Part shown: piece after piece, positions 12,171 through 24,062 of the stretch
How the letters are laid out: each line of letters starts with the position of its first letter
Numbering within the stretch: the stretch's first letter is position 1
NCBI RefSeq assembly: GCF_000208745.1
Contig: NC_030853.1
Location: 23,701,282-23,765,281, forward strand
DNA from: Theobroma cacao
Lineage: Eukaryota > Streptophyta > Magnoliopsida > Malvales > Malvaceae
Reading direction: 5' to 3'
Length of the DNA stretch: 64,000 nucleotides
Notes under the pieces: generated by a model
What the model saw: the letters and a program-made list of their open reading frames with translations, nothing else
Database searches by the model: none
Told to the model about the DNA's origin: nothing
Translations under genes and position numbers: made by a program

Positions 12171-13621
12171 AGATGGAATAACAGGAAATGATTTGGGGTG
12201 TTTTTTTGAAAATCATGGACCCTTCTTTTGGGGGTGGGGGGGTGTTTGGGATTAGTAGGAACCTGAAGATCGGCATTAGTCAGGTACCACTTTGGATTAG
12301 TTGTGTAAATATTAAATAATCAAATTGTTTTCAGTGATAGTGAAATGCATTGACTCCTTAAATAGCAATTTAAATAAGGATTTTTTTATAAAAATAACAA
12401 TAATAAAGCAAATACCTACCCCTTTTTGTACATATTAGTTTTATTCATATTTTTAAATTGCATTTATATTACATTACATTATATTTTTCTAAAAAAATTT
12501 AAGAATAAAAATTCCTTATTTTAACGTCAAATAACCACTTATCTCTTATATATGATTAACTCTCCTAATTTTATATTCATGTGGTATAGAGTTACACAGC
12601 CTTTTTATTTTCAATTTCAAATGCAAAATATTTAAAATCGATTCTTAAACTCTAATTATTGGACTATTATTCCTTAAACTCTCTAACGACAAGCTTGCAT
12701 AATAAATTTTCCAACTCATTTTCAATGGACTAATAAATAAAATCATTTTCATTGTGAAAATAGATTCAAAGATGGAAACCATTGTTTGTGATAGATACTT
12801 TGTTTGTCACCTTACCACGAGTTATAATATTAGAAAATAATTGTTTAATAATAATATTAGTTATTATTATTTTTAGTTTTAGAATGAGATTCGAATTTAT
12901 GTGTGTTTAACATTTAGTCATATACTTTGATGCATGACTAATACTTGCATTAAAATAAAAAAAACATATTTAGATAAGTAATTCCTTCCTTAATCATACA
13001 CGCTCCTTAACACATAATAAATAATGTCACGCTAGAATGTAGCACATCTTTCTTTTCATTTGATACATATAATTTTAAGTAATACAAAAGAGATAATTCA
13101 CACTCGTCCTATAAATCTTATGTAACTTAGCTTAAGATTTAAAGTTGTGAATTTAATTTGTGAGCTAACAATATATAATCTTAATTTGTCATATATGATA
13201 ATTGTATCATTTTCAACAAATACTTTATATTAGTATATAAAAGAAAGGGTAAAATGAGATTAAGTGCGTTAAATAAAATCTTAATTGATATATCTCACTC
13301 GTCAATATTACAAAGACTTAAATATACAATTAGAGATATTAACGGATTGGTTTTTTACGAGTATTCAAGGTACTCGAACTTTATGAGATTTGAAATAAGT
13401 TCGGATAAGATTTTTAATATTTGTTTTAGGTTCAAGTATCATTTATATACAATAAAGAAAATTTTGACTAAGCCCTTTAATTGGATACTTTAATTTTTAT
13501 TATGTAAGTTAATTAATTTCAAACAATAATACTCCATAAAAATAATTCTTGTTGTAATAAATTATTAAGGTATATATTAAATGGGTCAATAAACTTAAAT
13601 TTTATTCGACCACAGTGTCTC
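12171..13621. other. Divergent intergenic region between CASTOR and SNRNP40
   Basis: Head-to-head spacer of about 1.4 kb. A G/T-rich stretch near 12190-12260 lies immediately upstream of the CASTOR start; beyond it the DNA is AT-rich with no coding frame. The right end merges into the SNRNP40 promoter. Confidence 0.5.
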
Positions 13622-13639
13622 AGCCCAAGTTATTGGGCC
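13622..13639. promoter_or_regulatory. Inverted pair of site II-type motifs upstream of SNRNP40
   Basis: AGCCCA at 13622-13627 and TGGGCC at 13634-13639 form an inverted pair (TGGGCY and its complement), about 120 bp before the end of the untranslated first exon. Site II elements bind TCP factors and are common in promoters of plant housekeeping and growth genes. Function here is inferred from motif and position only. Confidence 0.5.
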
Positions 13640-13763
13640 TGTTAAGATTTTGGCCTTTTCGCCAGCAGGCCACTCCTGCACTAAGTCCAAACCCTTGTTC
13701 CATCCTCCAAATTCAGCATTTCTTTCACTCTCGGCGACGGACGGTGACCTCGAGACATCAAAG

Positions 13764-14963
13764 GTTAGTCCTATCTCTCCCCCTTTCGTTTCTTCTATCC
13801 CTCTTTGCTAATTCCTATTTCCATGGTCAAGGCGCCCTCGCTTCCATGGCTGCGGTGTTATCCCCTTTTCTTCTGTTTATTATTATCATTATTCTTTACT
13901 TTTGATTTCGAATATCTCGTATCTTATCTACTTGGGTTGAGTAATCTGAATAGTTGAGTTTAGATTTGGGGTTTTCTTTTTTAAAATTTTTAGCTTGTTG
14001 TAGTCAATTTCAGATCCACGCAGTGAGCAAAGTTTGTTTTATAAGTTGCACGCTTAACGATCATCGTTTAGGTAGTTATGGATATAGGGTTTAGTTGCGT
14101 GTCAGTAGTTTTTTTTTTTTCTTTTTCTTTTTTTAAATAAAGTGGAGTGTTTGTGGGATTCGAATCCAGCTTCTCTAGCAGGAGATATGTTCCTTTACAA
14201 TTGAATCAAAAGCTGAGGTGGGGTGCATGGATTTGTTTTTTGCCTTTTTAAGTGAACTTACTGTTTTTTGTTATTTAAATTAAAATTTTTGACTTAGCAT
14301 ATTTGTTTTCAGTTAAGAATTCGGTAGAGTAATTTGCCTAGATTTCCATTAAAAAAACGTCATGAGTTAAAGTTGATGGCTCACCATTGTGAATTTAAAT
14401 CAAGGTGAATTGAATCAGTAATTTTACAATATGACATAATTTTCTTAGGGAATCTAATAAACTCCGCATATGGAATTTCACCTAAATTGTACCCTTTGAT
14501 TTATCAGCTTGTATTTGGTTTAAATTCTTTACTGCCCTTTTTGCATTTATGCTCCCTGTTTGGCCTAGTTCATTGGTTTGTTCAAAAACAAAGTTAAATG
14601 TATTTTAGTTTTTAATGTGATTGACACATCAGTATGCATATTTGCACATGTCATGTTCTTCCAATTGGTTGAATTGAATTGTGTTGATGGCATGTATATG
14701 TTATCTTCTTTTTTGTTTACACTCTTATCCACTTATTGGAAGTCCAGTTGTGATGTTAGTTTGGGCATGCTGGGAAGAGGGATAGGATCTCTTGTCAATA
14801 GATTTTCTTGTTCAATTTGCATTTTGAATCGCAATGCCTAGACCTGCCTTGGATGTGCCTATGCTATCTAGATATACTCATTTGTTTTTACCAAATTTTT
14901 TATTTTCTATAATGTTGTATCTCAGAGAAGTATATTTTTCTACTTGTCGAATACTAAGCTGAG
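13764..14963 (+). other. Leader (5' UTR) intron of SNRNP40
   Basis: Donor AAG/GTTAGT at 13763/13764. The acceptor is one of CTAAG, CTGAG or GTTAG between 14957 and 14968, just before the ATG at 14972. Long T-rich leader introns of this kind are common in plant housekeeping genes. The exact acceptor needs a cDNA. Confidence 0.6.
14108..14225 (-). mobile_element. tRNA-derived SINE-like insertion in the SNRNP40 leader intron
   Basis: Read on the minus strand, the segment has a pol III B-box-like GGATTCGAATCCCAC about 60 nt from its head, an A-box-like AATTGTAAAGGAACA upstream of it, and then an A-rich tail (AAAAAGAAAAAGAAAAAAAA type). That order fits a tRNA-derived SINE inserted antisense to the host gene. 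I did not find a clear target duplication. Confidence 0.45.
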
Positions 14964-14971
14964 GTTAGAAG

Positions 14972-16000
14972 ATGGAAATTGTTACGAGGGAAAGTGAAAA
15001 TGCTTTGTCAGGTCCAAGGCCAATGGAGTGGTCTACTGTTCCATATGCTCCTCAAGGACCAGATAGAAATGGAAACAAACGCACATCAAGTCTGGAATCA
15101 CCAATAATGTTGCTGACGGGGCATCAGAGTGCTATATATACAATGAAGTTCAATCCAACTGGGACTGTTGTTGCATCTGGATCGCATGACAGAGAAATTT
15201 TTCTGTGGAATGTCCATGGAGACTGCAAAAACTTCATGGTTCTAAAGGGGCACAAGAATGCAGTTTTGGATCTTCATTGGACCACTGATGGATCCCAGAT
15301 AATATCAGCTAGCCCTGACAAAACTTTGAGAGCATGGGATGTTGAAACAGGAAAACAAATAAAAAAGATGGCAGAGCACTCTTCTTTTGTGAATTCATGC
15401 TGTCCATCACGGAGAGGGCCACCTCTTGTTGTTAGTGGATCTGATGATGGAACTGCTAAACTTTGGGATATGCGTCAGAGAGGTGCCATCCAAACATTTC
15501 CTGATAAATACCAAATTACTGCAGTTAGTTTCTCTGATGCCTCAGATAAGATCTTTACAGGTGGTATTGACAATGATGTTAAGCTTTGGGACCTGCGTAA
15601 AGGTGAAGTAACCATGACACTTCAAGGTCATCAAGACATGATAACAGGAATGAGTTTGAGTCCTGATGGTTCCTATCTTCTCACCAACGGTATGGATTGT
15701 AAACTCTGCATATGGGATATGCGCCCTTATGCGCCACAGAATCGCTGTGTAAAAATTTTGGAAGGGCACCAACACAATTTTGAAAAGAACTTGTTGAAAT
15801 GTGGCTGGTCACCTGATGGAAGCAAGGTCACAGCTGGTAGTTCAGATAGGATGGTGTACATATGGGATACGACAACTCGACGCATCTTGTATAAGCTTCC
15901 TGGCCACGCAGGATCCGTGAATGAAAGTGTCTTCCATCCTAATGAACCTATCATTGGCTCATGCAGTAGCGATAAACAGATTTATCTAGGGGAGATCTGA
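14972..16000 (+). CDS. SNRNP40: U5 snRNP 40-kDa WD40 protein (SNRNP40 / Prp8-binding)
   Basis: WD40 beta-propeller subunit of the U5 snRNP, acting in pre-mRNA splicing in the nucleus. A single coding exon gives 342 residues, the usual plant length. At least seven WD repeats are visible from LLTGHQSAIYTMKFNP onward, with repeats ending in FLWN, RAWD, KLWD, KLWD, CIWD, YIWD and IYLG. The start is the first ATG after the spliced leader and is followed by the family's MEWSTVPYAPQGP-like segment (residues 18-30). An untranslated first exon ends at 13763 (AAG/GTTAGT); the leader intron ends at one of several AGs between 14957 and 14968. The leader intron carries a SINE-like insert. No oddities in the coding region. 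Confidence 0.95.
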   Translation: MEIVTRESENALSGPRPMEWSTVPYAPQGPDRNGNKRTSSLESPIMLLTGHQSAIYTMKFNPTGTVVASGSHDREIFLWNVHGDCKNFMVLKGHKNAVLDLHWTTDGSQIISASPDKTLRAWDVETGKQIKKMAEHSSFVNSCCPSRRGPPLVVSGSDDGTAKLWDMRQRGAIQTFPDKYQITAVSFSDASDKIFTGGIDNDVKLWDLRKGEVTMTLQGHQDMITGMSLSPDGSYLLTNGMDCKLCIWDMRPYAPQNRCVKILEGHQHNFEKNLLKCGWSPDGSKVTAGSSDRMVYIWDTTTRRILYKLPGHAGSVNESVFHPNEPIIGSCSSDKQIYLGEI

Positions 16001-16665
16001 ACTGCGCTGGCATTTGCCACTTGCTTCCAAATTGATAGTTAATGATTGGAAGACTAATCTTGGGAGATTCTTGATGTCCTACGTAGGCCTCGGGAAAGTT
16101 GTATTCATTCTCTGTAGTTTTTAAGCTGAACTTGACATCTTTATTGACTGTGTAATACATTTTGTTCAAAATCCTTACATTTACAGATATTGGTAGGGTA
16201 CGGTCATACAATTAGGGAACTGCAATCATCTATTCAAACAGGGTTTGCAATCTTCCAGCTCCTTTGAGAATTGACTTTGGATTAGGAATACTAAAGGTAA
16301 GTTCTGAGCCTTTGATAAACAAAGTTTTGGTCTAAGGTTCTTTCATGGCCTAAATCATATTAGGGAAATTAGACCTTTGAACTCTGCCTTGGCAACTTAA
16401 AGACTCCAAAATTAACCTAAGGAGTGTTTATTTCATCGTTATGGATTTTGTTTTTCAAAGCGGCTCGTACTTTATTTTCTCAACGATTTGTGGGTCTCTA
16501 GCCTGTTGAGAAGATTTACGTTTTATCCCCAAAATTTTTAAATTATTTGAACCAAGTCCTCGATGTTATTGAACATGGTAGCAATGTGGCCCTCCCGCTA
16601 GTTTGATTTGCTAACTAAGAGTCCAAGACAAATGAATATTTACATGTAGGCATTGATTGAACTTA
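16001..16665. other. SNRNP40 3' UTR and spacer
   Basis: The 3' UTR probably covers the first 200-300 bases. The rest has no gene-like frame and ends at the Tourist-like MITE. Confidence 0.4.
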
Positions 16666-16949
16666 GGGTGTGTTTGATAAACACTTCAAAATTTACAAAT
16701 GATTTTTTTTTTTTTCAATTTTAAAAACCACTTAATGGAAGATTAACCATTTAGTCTTTACTCTTTAGCTATTATCAATGCAAAATACTTACAAAATCAT
16801 ATTTTTCTTTTACAATGGATTCAATAAAAAAGACTTACTTATCATTTAATTTCAGTAACGTATCAAACAATCTTTATATCATAAATTCAGTATTTAAATT
16901 TTTCAAAATTAAAAGTGTTGAATCTTTTTTGAGTTGATCAAACAGAACC
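16666..16949. mobile_element. Tourist-like (PIF/Harbinger) MITE
   Basis: Non-coding, AT-rich 284-bp element bounded by TTA on both sides (16663-16665 and 16950-16952), the target duplication typical of PIF/Harbinger elements. Terminal inverted repeats: left GGGTGTGTTTGATAAAC, right (reverse complement) GGTTCTGTTTGATCAAC. The GG..TGTTTG.T start is the Tourist pattern. It sits about 500 bp before the four-TM gene. Confidence 0.75.
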
Positions 16950-17142
16950 TTATTTTAACAGAATAATTAATTGGAATTTTGGTACATCATAGATATTGAA
17001 TAGTGTACTCTCTATTGACCTTGGGTAACCCAGCTAGCCTTTTTTAGTTCTTTTGTTCTGCTATAAAGAAAAGACAGGTTGTCCCGTGTCTGTTTTCTAA
17101 TCGTTGTTGAAGCACTTTCTGATTAGCCAAAGAGCCTAAAAC

Positions 17143-17202
17143 TAGCCGTTACAAGCTTTAAATTTTATCTTTTAAATACAAAGCGGCCTCTCTCAACGGT
17201 CA
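17143..17202 (+). promoter_or_regulatory. Two MSA-like (G2/M) elements in the four-TM gene promoter
   Basis: CTCAACGGTCA at 17192-17202 matches 10 of 11 positions of the mitosis-specific activator consensus YCYAACGGYYA. A reverse-strand copy at 17143-17153 (complement TGTAACGGCTA) also matches 10 of 11. They lie 200-260 bp before the ATG and 55-115 bp before the TATA box. MSA elements bind three-repeat MYB (MYB3R) factors in plants. Confidence 0.65.
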
Positions 17203-17256
17203 CTTTTCCAGCTTGCCCACTCGAAAATTCGAACGTTGACTCCAACCTCACCACCT

Positions 17257-17262
17257 TATATA
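17257..17262 (+). promoter_or_regulatory. TATA box of the four-TM gene
   Basis: TATATA in a C-rich context, 137 bp before the ATG, placing the transcription start near 17285-17295. Confidence 0.6.
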
Positions 17263-17398
17263 CTCTCCTCCAATAGCTTTCTTTCTACAACAAACCATCA
17301 ATCTCTTCCGGGAACAAAATTTCAAACCCGAAATTTTGCTTCAAAGGATCATCTCTTTCTTTTTGTTTTCATCTGATTCGATTCCAAGCTCTCTTCAA

Positions 17399-17953
17399 AT
17401 GGGTCTCTCAGTTGAGAATTCTGTAACACAATCTCACAGCCGCACCCACAAAATCTTCCTCATCAGCAACTACATCCTCCTGGGAGCAGCCTCGAGTTGC
17501 ATCTTCCTCACCCTCTCCCTCCGCCTCTTACCTTCCCTCTGCGGCTTCTTCCTTATCCTCCTCCACATCATCACCATAGTCGGCGCCGTCTCCGGCTGCT
17601 CCGTGGCCACATCCGGATCAAACAAACGCTACGCGGCTCACATGGTGGCGATGGTGCTGACATCCATATTCCAGGGCTCTGTTTCAGTGCTTATCTTGAC
17701 CAGAACAACTGATTTCTTGGGCTACTTGAAGTCTTACGTAAGGGAAGAAGATGGGGTTGTGATATTGAAGTTGGCTGGTGGGTTGTGTGTGGCTGTTTTT
17801 TGCTTGGAATGGGTGGTGTTGGGGCTTGCTTTTGTGCTGAGGTACTATGCTTTTGTGGAAGGCCATGGGGTTGGTAGTGGCCAATCAAGTCAGAGGAATG
17901 GGAAGGTTCAAGATGAGGATTTGAAGAATTGGCCATGGCCTTTCCAAGTTTAG
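17399..17953 (+). CDS. Four-pass membrane protein, probably mitosis-regulated
   Basis: Single-exon gene for 184 residues starting MGLSVENSVTQSHSRTHKIF. The frame also extends upstream, but only from a TTG, so the ATG at 17399 is the start. Hydrophobic segments lie at about residues 18-42, 44-67, 79-101 and 120-150. A charged loop (KSYVREEDG) precedes the last, and the hydrophilic tail ends NWPWPFQV. It resembles a small plant-specific family (I believe Arabidopsis At5g16250/At3g02640) of unknown biochemical role reported among genes expressed in dividing cells. Two MSA-like elements and a TATA box upstream fit that. No catalytic motif is visible, and family membership is from memory. Confidence 0.85.
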   Translation: MGLSVENSVTQSHSRTHKIFLISNYILLGAASSCIFLTLSLRLLPSLCGFFLILLHIITIVGAVSGCSVATSGSNKRYAAHMVAMVLTSIFQGSVSVLILTRTTDFLGYLKSYVREEDGVVILKLAGGLCVAVFCLEWVVLGLAFVLRYYAFVEGHGVGSGQSSQRNGKVQDEDLKNWPWPFQV

Positions 17954-20639
17954 AGACCTTTTGACAACAAAAAACTTTGATTTTGTTGGGGGAATTCCAC
18001 TTTAGTATTGTAAAATACTTATTGTAATTTCCTATTCTTGTATTGCTTGTTTTATCAGTTTGTGATCAGATTGGTTATTTGTTTTATTAAGTTCAAGAAA
18101 TTGTTGATTTGTTTGTAATTTCTTGCTTGAGATCAAGTTTGTTGATTTATTTTCATTTTCTTGATGTAAGGGGAAAATGAACTTTTTAAAGAATATTCTA
18201 TATGATAAATGACTACTCAGTTTGTCAAATAGAATCCCAAAGTAAGGATTTGAGAGGGAAACGAAAAAAAAAAAAATGGTTCAAGTGAAAAATGTGGAAT
18301 ATGAACAATTGAAAATCCAACTCCTCTATATTTTTTTCTATTATAAAAATTTTTTATATAGTTTAGATAAAAAGTGGGTGTTAATGCTATAGTTCAGATA
18401 GTCCAAGAATTGGAAATAGTTGTCTCCCATTCCATAATCTCATAAACATGGCTACTACCTCCCAAGGAAAGTGGTAATTGTTGTAGTTAAGAGGGTTCTT
18501 GGTTCCATATTTTGCTTGGATATTTAGGAAATTAAAAAGGTTTTAAAATTTAAATTATTTATGCTAACACCAACTAAAATTCTTCCATTCGAATTTCTCT
18601 CTCATTTTGGGCAGCAACATAATTAATAAAAACAATAATGCAAGTCCACCTCACAATGTATTCTCACAAATTGCTACTAGTGTAGAAACAAGAGGGAAGC
18701 TCACAGGCTTTGTCTCGTTTGCTACTTATAAGATGTGTTAGATACATCTTATACATATTTTTTTAATCTTTATTACTATACATTTATAAATTTTTATTTA
18801 TTCATAATTAAATATTATTTATTCAATAATATATATGTAAATGATTATTTTTTATTAAACGTATATTTATTTTGTCTAAATTGACTTATTGTGGTAATTC
18901 TTATACATTTACGTTAATATCTCAACAATATTTATTTCATTTTTATGATTTTTCACATTCATTTTCAGAATATATGTCAAAATTTTTAAAAAAGTTATTT
19001 TCCACTATAATTATTTTTATCCCTATTATTATATATTTATAAATTAATTTCATATTTTCAGTTGTTATTCTAATTTTATTTTATTTTTTATCTTAGAAAC
19101 TGGTCATTATTCGTTGACCTTACAGTAACATGACCTTGCTGTAAAATTTGTTTTGTTCATGTAGAAATCAAAATGTGCTTTGGTTGGTAAGCTCGGTCAA
19201 TCGGTTTAATTTATGTTAATGATACGTGGCATTTATCATGATGGATGGCTGTGGAGGAGAGCCAAACAAGGCCGGAGTGTACTTGAAATCATGAAGAGTA
19301 AAACTCCTTTACCTTAGACCTTTTACCTTAGACAATCTTTGAATTAGTTATAATTTAACCCATGGTTATGGATTAAATTGTTATGTAAATAATGAAAATG
19401 GAATACATAATTTAATATAAATTTTTATGCACCTATTAATTTGAAGAAGTATGGTTAAATAATTTACAATTTATAAAATTTTTTAAAAAATAATTTACAA
19501 TGTGTGTTGATCTTATATGTTACTCTATCAGTCTTTTTTCTTTATTTTTTTTATTTTGAGATGAACAACAAGGAAATATTTTTTTGATACTTAATTCTTT
19601 TCCCATTTTTTGTATTATAAATTTATATTTTATGATTTGTTTACTTTTTTATATTAAAAATTAAATATTTATATATTTTTTGAAAATTACATAATTTTAT
19701 TACTGAGTCTCATAACTAAAATTACTATGGACTTTATGATTACAATCTGATTCAATAAAATAAAAAATAGCGTAAAAAACCATCGAAACTCCTAGTTACT
19801 GAATTTAGAGATGTTCAGGAAATTCAATAAAGTTAATCAAAACACTATCAAGACTAAAAAAAATTCAAATTTTAATATAAAATATATTAAGATTAATTAT
19901 TTTAATTTTCATGAAAATAAAAAAGAGATAAATATTTATAGACAGAAGTAGTAATTTCTAAATGTAATTTTAATGACTTTGATACATTTTTTAATGTTTT
20001 TATTATTTTACTAGGAATACCTATTAACAATTAAAGGCATAACAATAATCATTGTTTTTTTACATGTATTTAAAATGACTTAATTGAACAAGAGAAAACA
20101 ATTAGTTCCATGTTTGAACCTTGTTTTTCATATTTATTATTGAATTATGGCAGTTCTTATAATGTTTATTTTATTTAACATTTTTTATTATTTAACAACT
20201 ATACTACTAAATCTTTTGCAAGAAACTCTAAAAGAAATATTCATAGAAATCCAAATAAAATTAAAGGTAAGTTATAACCAATTTTGAGTTGAAAAATTTA
20301 TCACTCACAATTTATTTTGTCAAAAACTTAATCCATTTTTTTTATCAAAATTAAGTGTTACATTGTTTTGAGCACATCTGACTTACATATATATTATGTA
20401 AATGAAATAATAATATTTAAATTATCAATTAATAATATTTTAAATAAATTATAAATTATTAATATTTAAAATATAAAATAAAAATAAATAATCATAATAA
20501 TATTGAAATTACAAATAAAATAATAATATTTTATAATGTTAATGANATTAATATTTTAAATAAATATAAATTATTGCTATTCAAAAATAAAAAATAAAAA
20601 TAAATAATCACATATATAATAAATGATATTTTTATCTTT

Positions 20640-20840
20640 TTATTGTCTATTCTTTTCTTATTTCAAAATTATTTTTACCAATCAGACACTGCAATAAGTC
20701 ATAATAATTATTCTTACTTTATTTCATTCGTCGTACCAAACTACGTAATAGCTATTATATTTTATTCTCATCTTATTCTATTCCTACATAATAACTTTTC
20801 TATTTCATTCCTATTTATTCTGTGAACCAAACATACTGTA
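20640..20840. mobile_element. Probable MITE terminus
   Basis: Reading the minus strand from 20838 gives ATGTTTGGTTCACAGAATA followed by repeated GGAATAGAATAA-type words, the usual look of plant MITE ends. A second similar internal junction (GTTTGGTACGACGAATG) suggests nesting. I could not find the partner terminus, so only this part is supported. Confidence 0.35.
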
Positions 20841-21334
20841 CAGTGTTTTGTATAATAAAAGAAAGTGATGATTGTAGAAAATATAATTGTTGAGAAGATT
20901 ACATTGTACTATTTGGTTTGTAAGCACTTTACTGTGAATGTAATGTAAATTAACAAAATTATCGTTATGTATAAAAGATATATAAGTTGAATAAATTTAT
21001 AATTTTTAATATAAAATTTGATTTTTCAACTTTAAGCAATTAAAATAATAAATAATAATATTAAAAAATAATATAATATTTTTATATTAATTATATATAT
21101 ATTAAAATATATAAATTTACTAAATATTTATTTTTACCTTAAATTTATAAAAATTAATAATAAAAAGCATTATCCAAAATAAAAATCTCTCTAAATAAAA
21201 AATTATATCGATAGATCACATTATTTTATGGATAGATATTTTTATCTATAGATAGGTATTCAATTTTAAGCATGCCAATTACAAAGTAATTGACTCTTAG
21301 ATTTAGGCTTTATAGTTGATTTATTCCTTCAGGC

Positions 21335-21465
21335 AATATCATTGCCAAGTGTCAAACAAGTAAAGGGGCTTCCTTTATTTCATTACCAAGTGTTAAATAA
21401 AAAAGTCCTTTTGAGGCTTTTTATATTTTATTGCCAAGTGTCAAGGTCTTCCTTTAAATATAGTT
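21335..21465. repeat. Three imperfect direct repeats
   Basis: The phrase CATTGCCAAGTGTCAAA recurs as CATTACCAAGTGTTAAA and TATTGCCAAGTGTCAAG, each followed by a CTTCCTTT-like or CCTTTTGAGG stretch, with spacing of about 45-50 bp. Non-coding. Confidence 0.5.
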
Positions 21466-23557
21466 ATAGATGAGCCTTTTGTATTTTTTTATTTAAATAA
21501 TTTTACCCATGAGCCATTGGGAAATATAAACAATTATCCGGGCTTGCAACACCATTGAGGTTTCTATTTATCATAACTTGCTGAATTTATAGACTTTGTT
21601 ATTTATGAGGATTATGCTTTCCGATTTTTACTTTAATTATTTTCATATTCAAAAACATTTATTTTTCTAGCAAAAATAGTACAATGTGCATATTTGAAAT
21701 ACTTTATACTATATTAAATGAATAAGGTTGAAGTTCCCTAACAAGATGATCTCACCAAACATACCATTGCTCTAATCATTAGAGCTAAAGACCTTCCATA
21801 AGGAAGCCAAAGACATCGAGCTCCTCATGCAACCATAGGCTCCTAAGCATTTCTAAAAGAGAAAGGCATATAAAAGAATTTCAAAAGGACAAATATGATA
21901 TGCATACATCCAAGTATTCCCGCATTACTTTATAAAAAAGAAATCCTCCATCAAAATATTTATCTACAATAACAAGTTCAAATTATATCCTATACAGCCA
22001 ACCAAGTTACAAAGACAATATTTAAATTAGAAAACCATAATTGATGAGAATTTAATAATTTCTAAAACCAAGTTTGAAAAAGCAATGACTTCATCAAAAC
22101 ACAATTAAGTCATTGTTTTAGTTAGCCATAATACGCAGTTTGAATAGGATTAACCTGTGAGCAAAGGTTCTCAGTTCTATCTACCGATTCAAGGCACTAT
22201 GTTTTCCAATTCCTAACAATGCCAACTCTTCTACTCCATGCTTCTTGGGTTTTGATTATCTCATATCTAGATGAAAGAGCTTATGGAACTTGGGATTGGC
22301 TAACCCCCACCATAGGAACATTATCCTACTACGGGCTTCAACTTGCCATCAACTAAAGATAATAGTGGATTCTTCTTAAATTATTCGATGCTTTCTTTAT
22401 GAATATAGCACATGGTGAATCCAAAATTGAAAACTAACGGTAACAATAATTTGTAAGGTATATTATTCAAAACTCTGCCTAATATTGATAGCCATAATGA
22501 TAGAGAATATGTATAGATATAATAACAAAATATAAGTGTAGATGTCCAATTTTGGTTAACTATTATTTCTTGAAGTATTGTGCTACAAAATAAGAACAAG
22601 CGTGGAACAACTATTTCATATGTTATTCTATAGAACAGGAACAAATATGGAACAACTATATTATACGGCGAAGTGAAAGTAACTTAGAACGAGTGGTAGA
22701 GGTCATAAGTTATTTTTACATTTGGAATGTTTTAGAGAACTTGACTTGATAGGTCAGATATGAAAATAGTTAAAAAACTTGTTCTTAACATTTTCTTGAA
22801 ATATATGTGTTTTACCTTTTTTCTTTCTTTCTTTCTTCCAATAGAATGCACGTGGTGCAATATCAAATGTCAACACTCCATTACCCAAAACTAACTCCTA
22901 CTACCCAACTATATGGACATTTTCTTAATATCCCATAAATTGTTCGTTAACGTGCTCTTCCATAATCAGCATGTTTTCCCATGATTGAACTTCGTATCCA
23001 ATAAGTCGTTTTTTAACATGCTTTTCCATGGCAAGTACGTTTTTCCATAATTAAATGTATTCTCTCAACTACTTCTACTTATTATAAATATGAGAGCCTT
23101 AGAGGTTGGGGGCAAGGAAAAAGAATCATAAACTTAGCAGAAACTATCTTCAAAATTCTCTCAAAGCTCTTCCAATTATTCTCTCTACTCAACCCTTTTC
23201 ATCTGCCATGCTCCGCCTCTTTCTCCACCTTTCTTATTCCTCACCACCTATCATCAAAACACTTACGCTTTAAGGATTGCTCTAATCTTTCTCTTTGTCA
23301 CTTCTAATGTATTTTGCTTCACTTATTACAACACGTTCTCTCTCTTTACTAGAAGAACCCTCTACAACAAGAAATAAAAAAACTTGAGAATTAGAAAAAG
23401 AAGTTAGGTATTTTAATATCAAATATAGAATTGGTAATTAGATATAGGTTAGACTACAAACAAATTGTTAATCAGTTACTGCACAAATAAAAAAAATGGA
23501 TAAAAAAGAAGAAAAGAATCTTCATATACTTATAATCAAGTACATTCAAATCAATCA

Positions 23558-24026
23558 TTAGCAGCCAATCTTACAATCCATATTAAGCATGGTGGAATTC
23601 AAATCAAAATCAACGACAGGCATCTTGTAGCGGCACAATGGACATGCATTGCTCTCTTTAAGTCATTTTGTTATGTAGCTTGTGTGATAAGCGTGGGAAC
23701 GTAGCAAGTGTCTGGCTTCTTTCCCCGATTGAAAGATCTTCAAAACACATTGAACACGACTTTACACTCGATTCATCAATCTTTGCCTTCTCCAATCCTT
23801 CGATGGTTGTTATGCTGGCACATTTCATCTTTGGACGAACAGGATCATCTAAGACCACTGCAGCGACATCCTCAATAACCTCCTCAAAATCAATTTCGAG
23901 TATGACAATATCTTCCATGAAAGCATCATCATGATCAACAAAGACCTCGTCCCCTTCGTTGTCCGAAAACATGCTACCTAATGACATGCATAGAATAGTA
24001 TGACTTTCCTCTGATCTCAAGCCCAA
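23558..24026 (-). pseudogene. RING-H2 finger protein pseudogene
   Basis: The frame from the ATG at 24026 gives an acidic N-terminal region and then CSMCFEDLSIGE, the first C-x2-C of a RING finger. A one-base frameshift near 23720-23730 moves the rest to another frame, which reads SHAYHTSYI, a stop (23663-23665) where the family has Trp, then LKESNACPLCRYKMPVVDF and a natural stop at 23558. The middle zinc ligands are also changed: the expected C-x-H-x2-H-x2-C core reads S-H-A-Y-H-T-S-Y, so two cysteines are lost. Three independent lesions argue for a decayed E3 ubiquitin ligase copy and not a sequencing error. Confidence 0.75.
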
Positions 24027-24062
24027 ACAAGGGACTAAAACTTACTCTAGTTCATTAGACAT

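Larger units (their letters stand above)
17954..23557. other. Gene-poor AT-rich region
   Basis: Over 5 kb with no convincing coding region. It holds simple A/T runs, a diverged duplicated AT segment (about 20433-20503 and 20546-20615, with one ambiguous base at 20546), a probable MITE end at 20640-20840, three short imperfect repeats at 21335-21465, and a duplicated stretch near 22915-23055. All frames seen here are short and composition-driven. Confidence 0.6.

Noticed and set aside
14150..14225. tRNA gene
   Set aside because: The B-box-like element is present, but there is no cloverleaf with paired acceptor arms, and the A-rich tail fits a SINE better.
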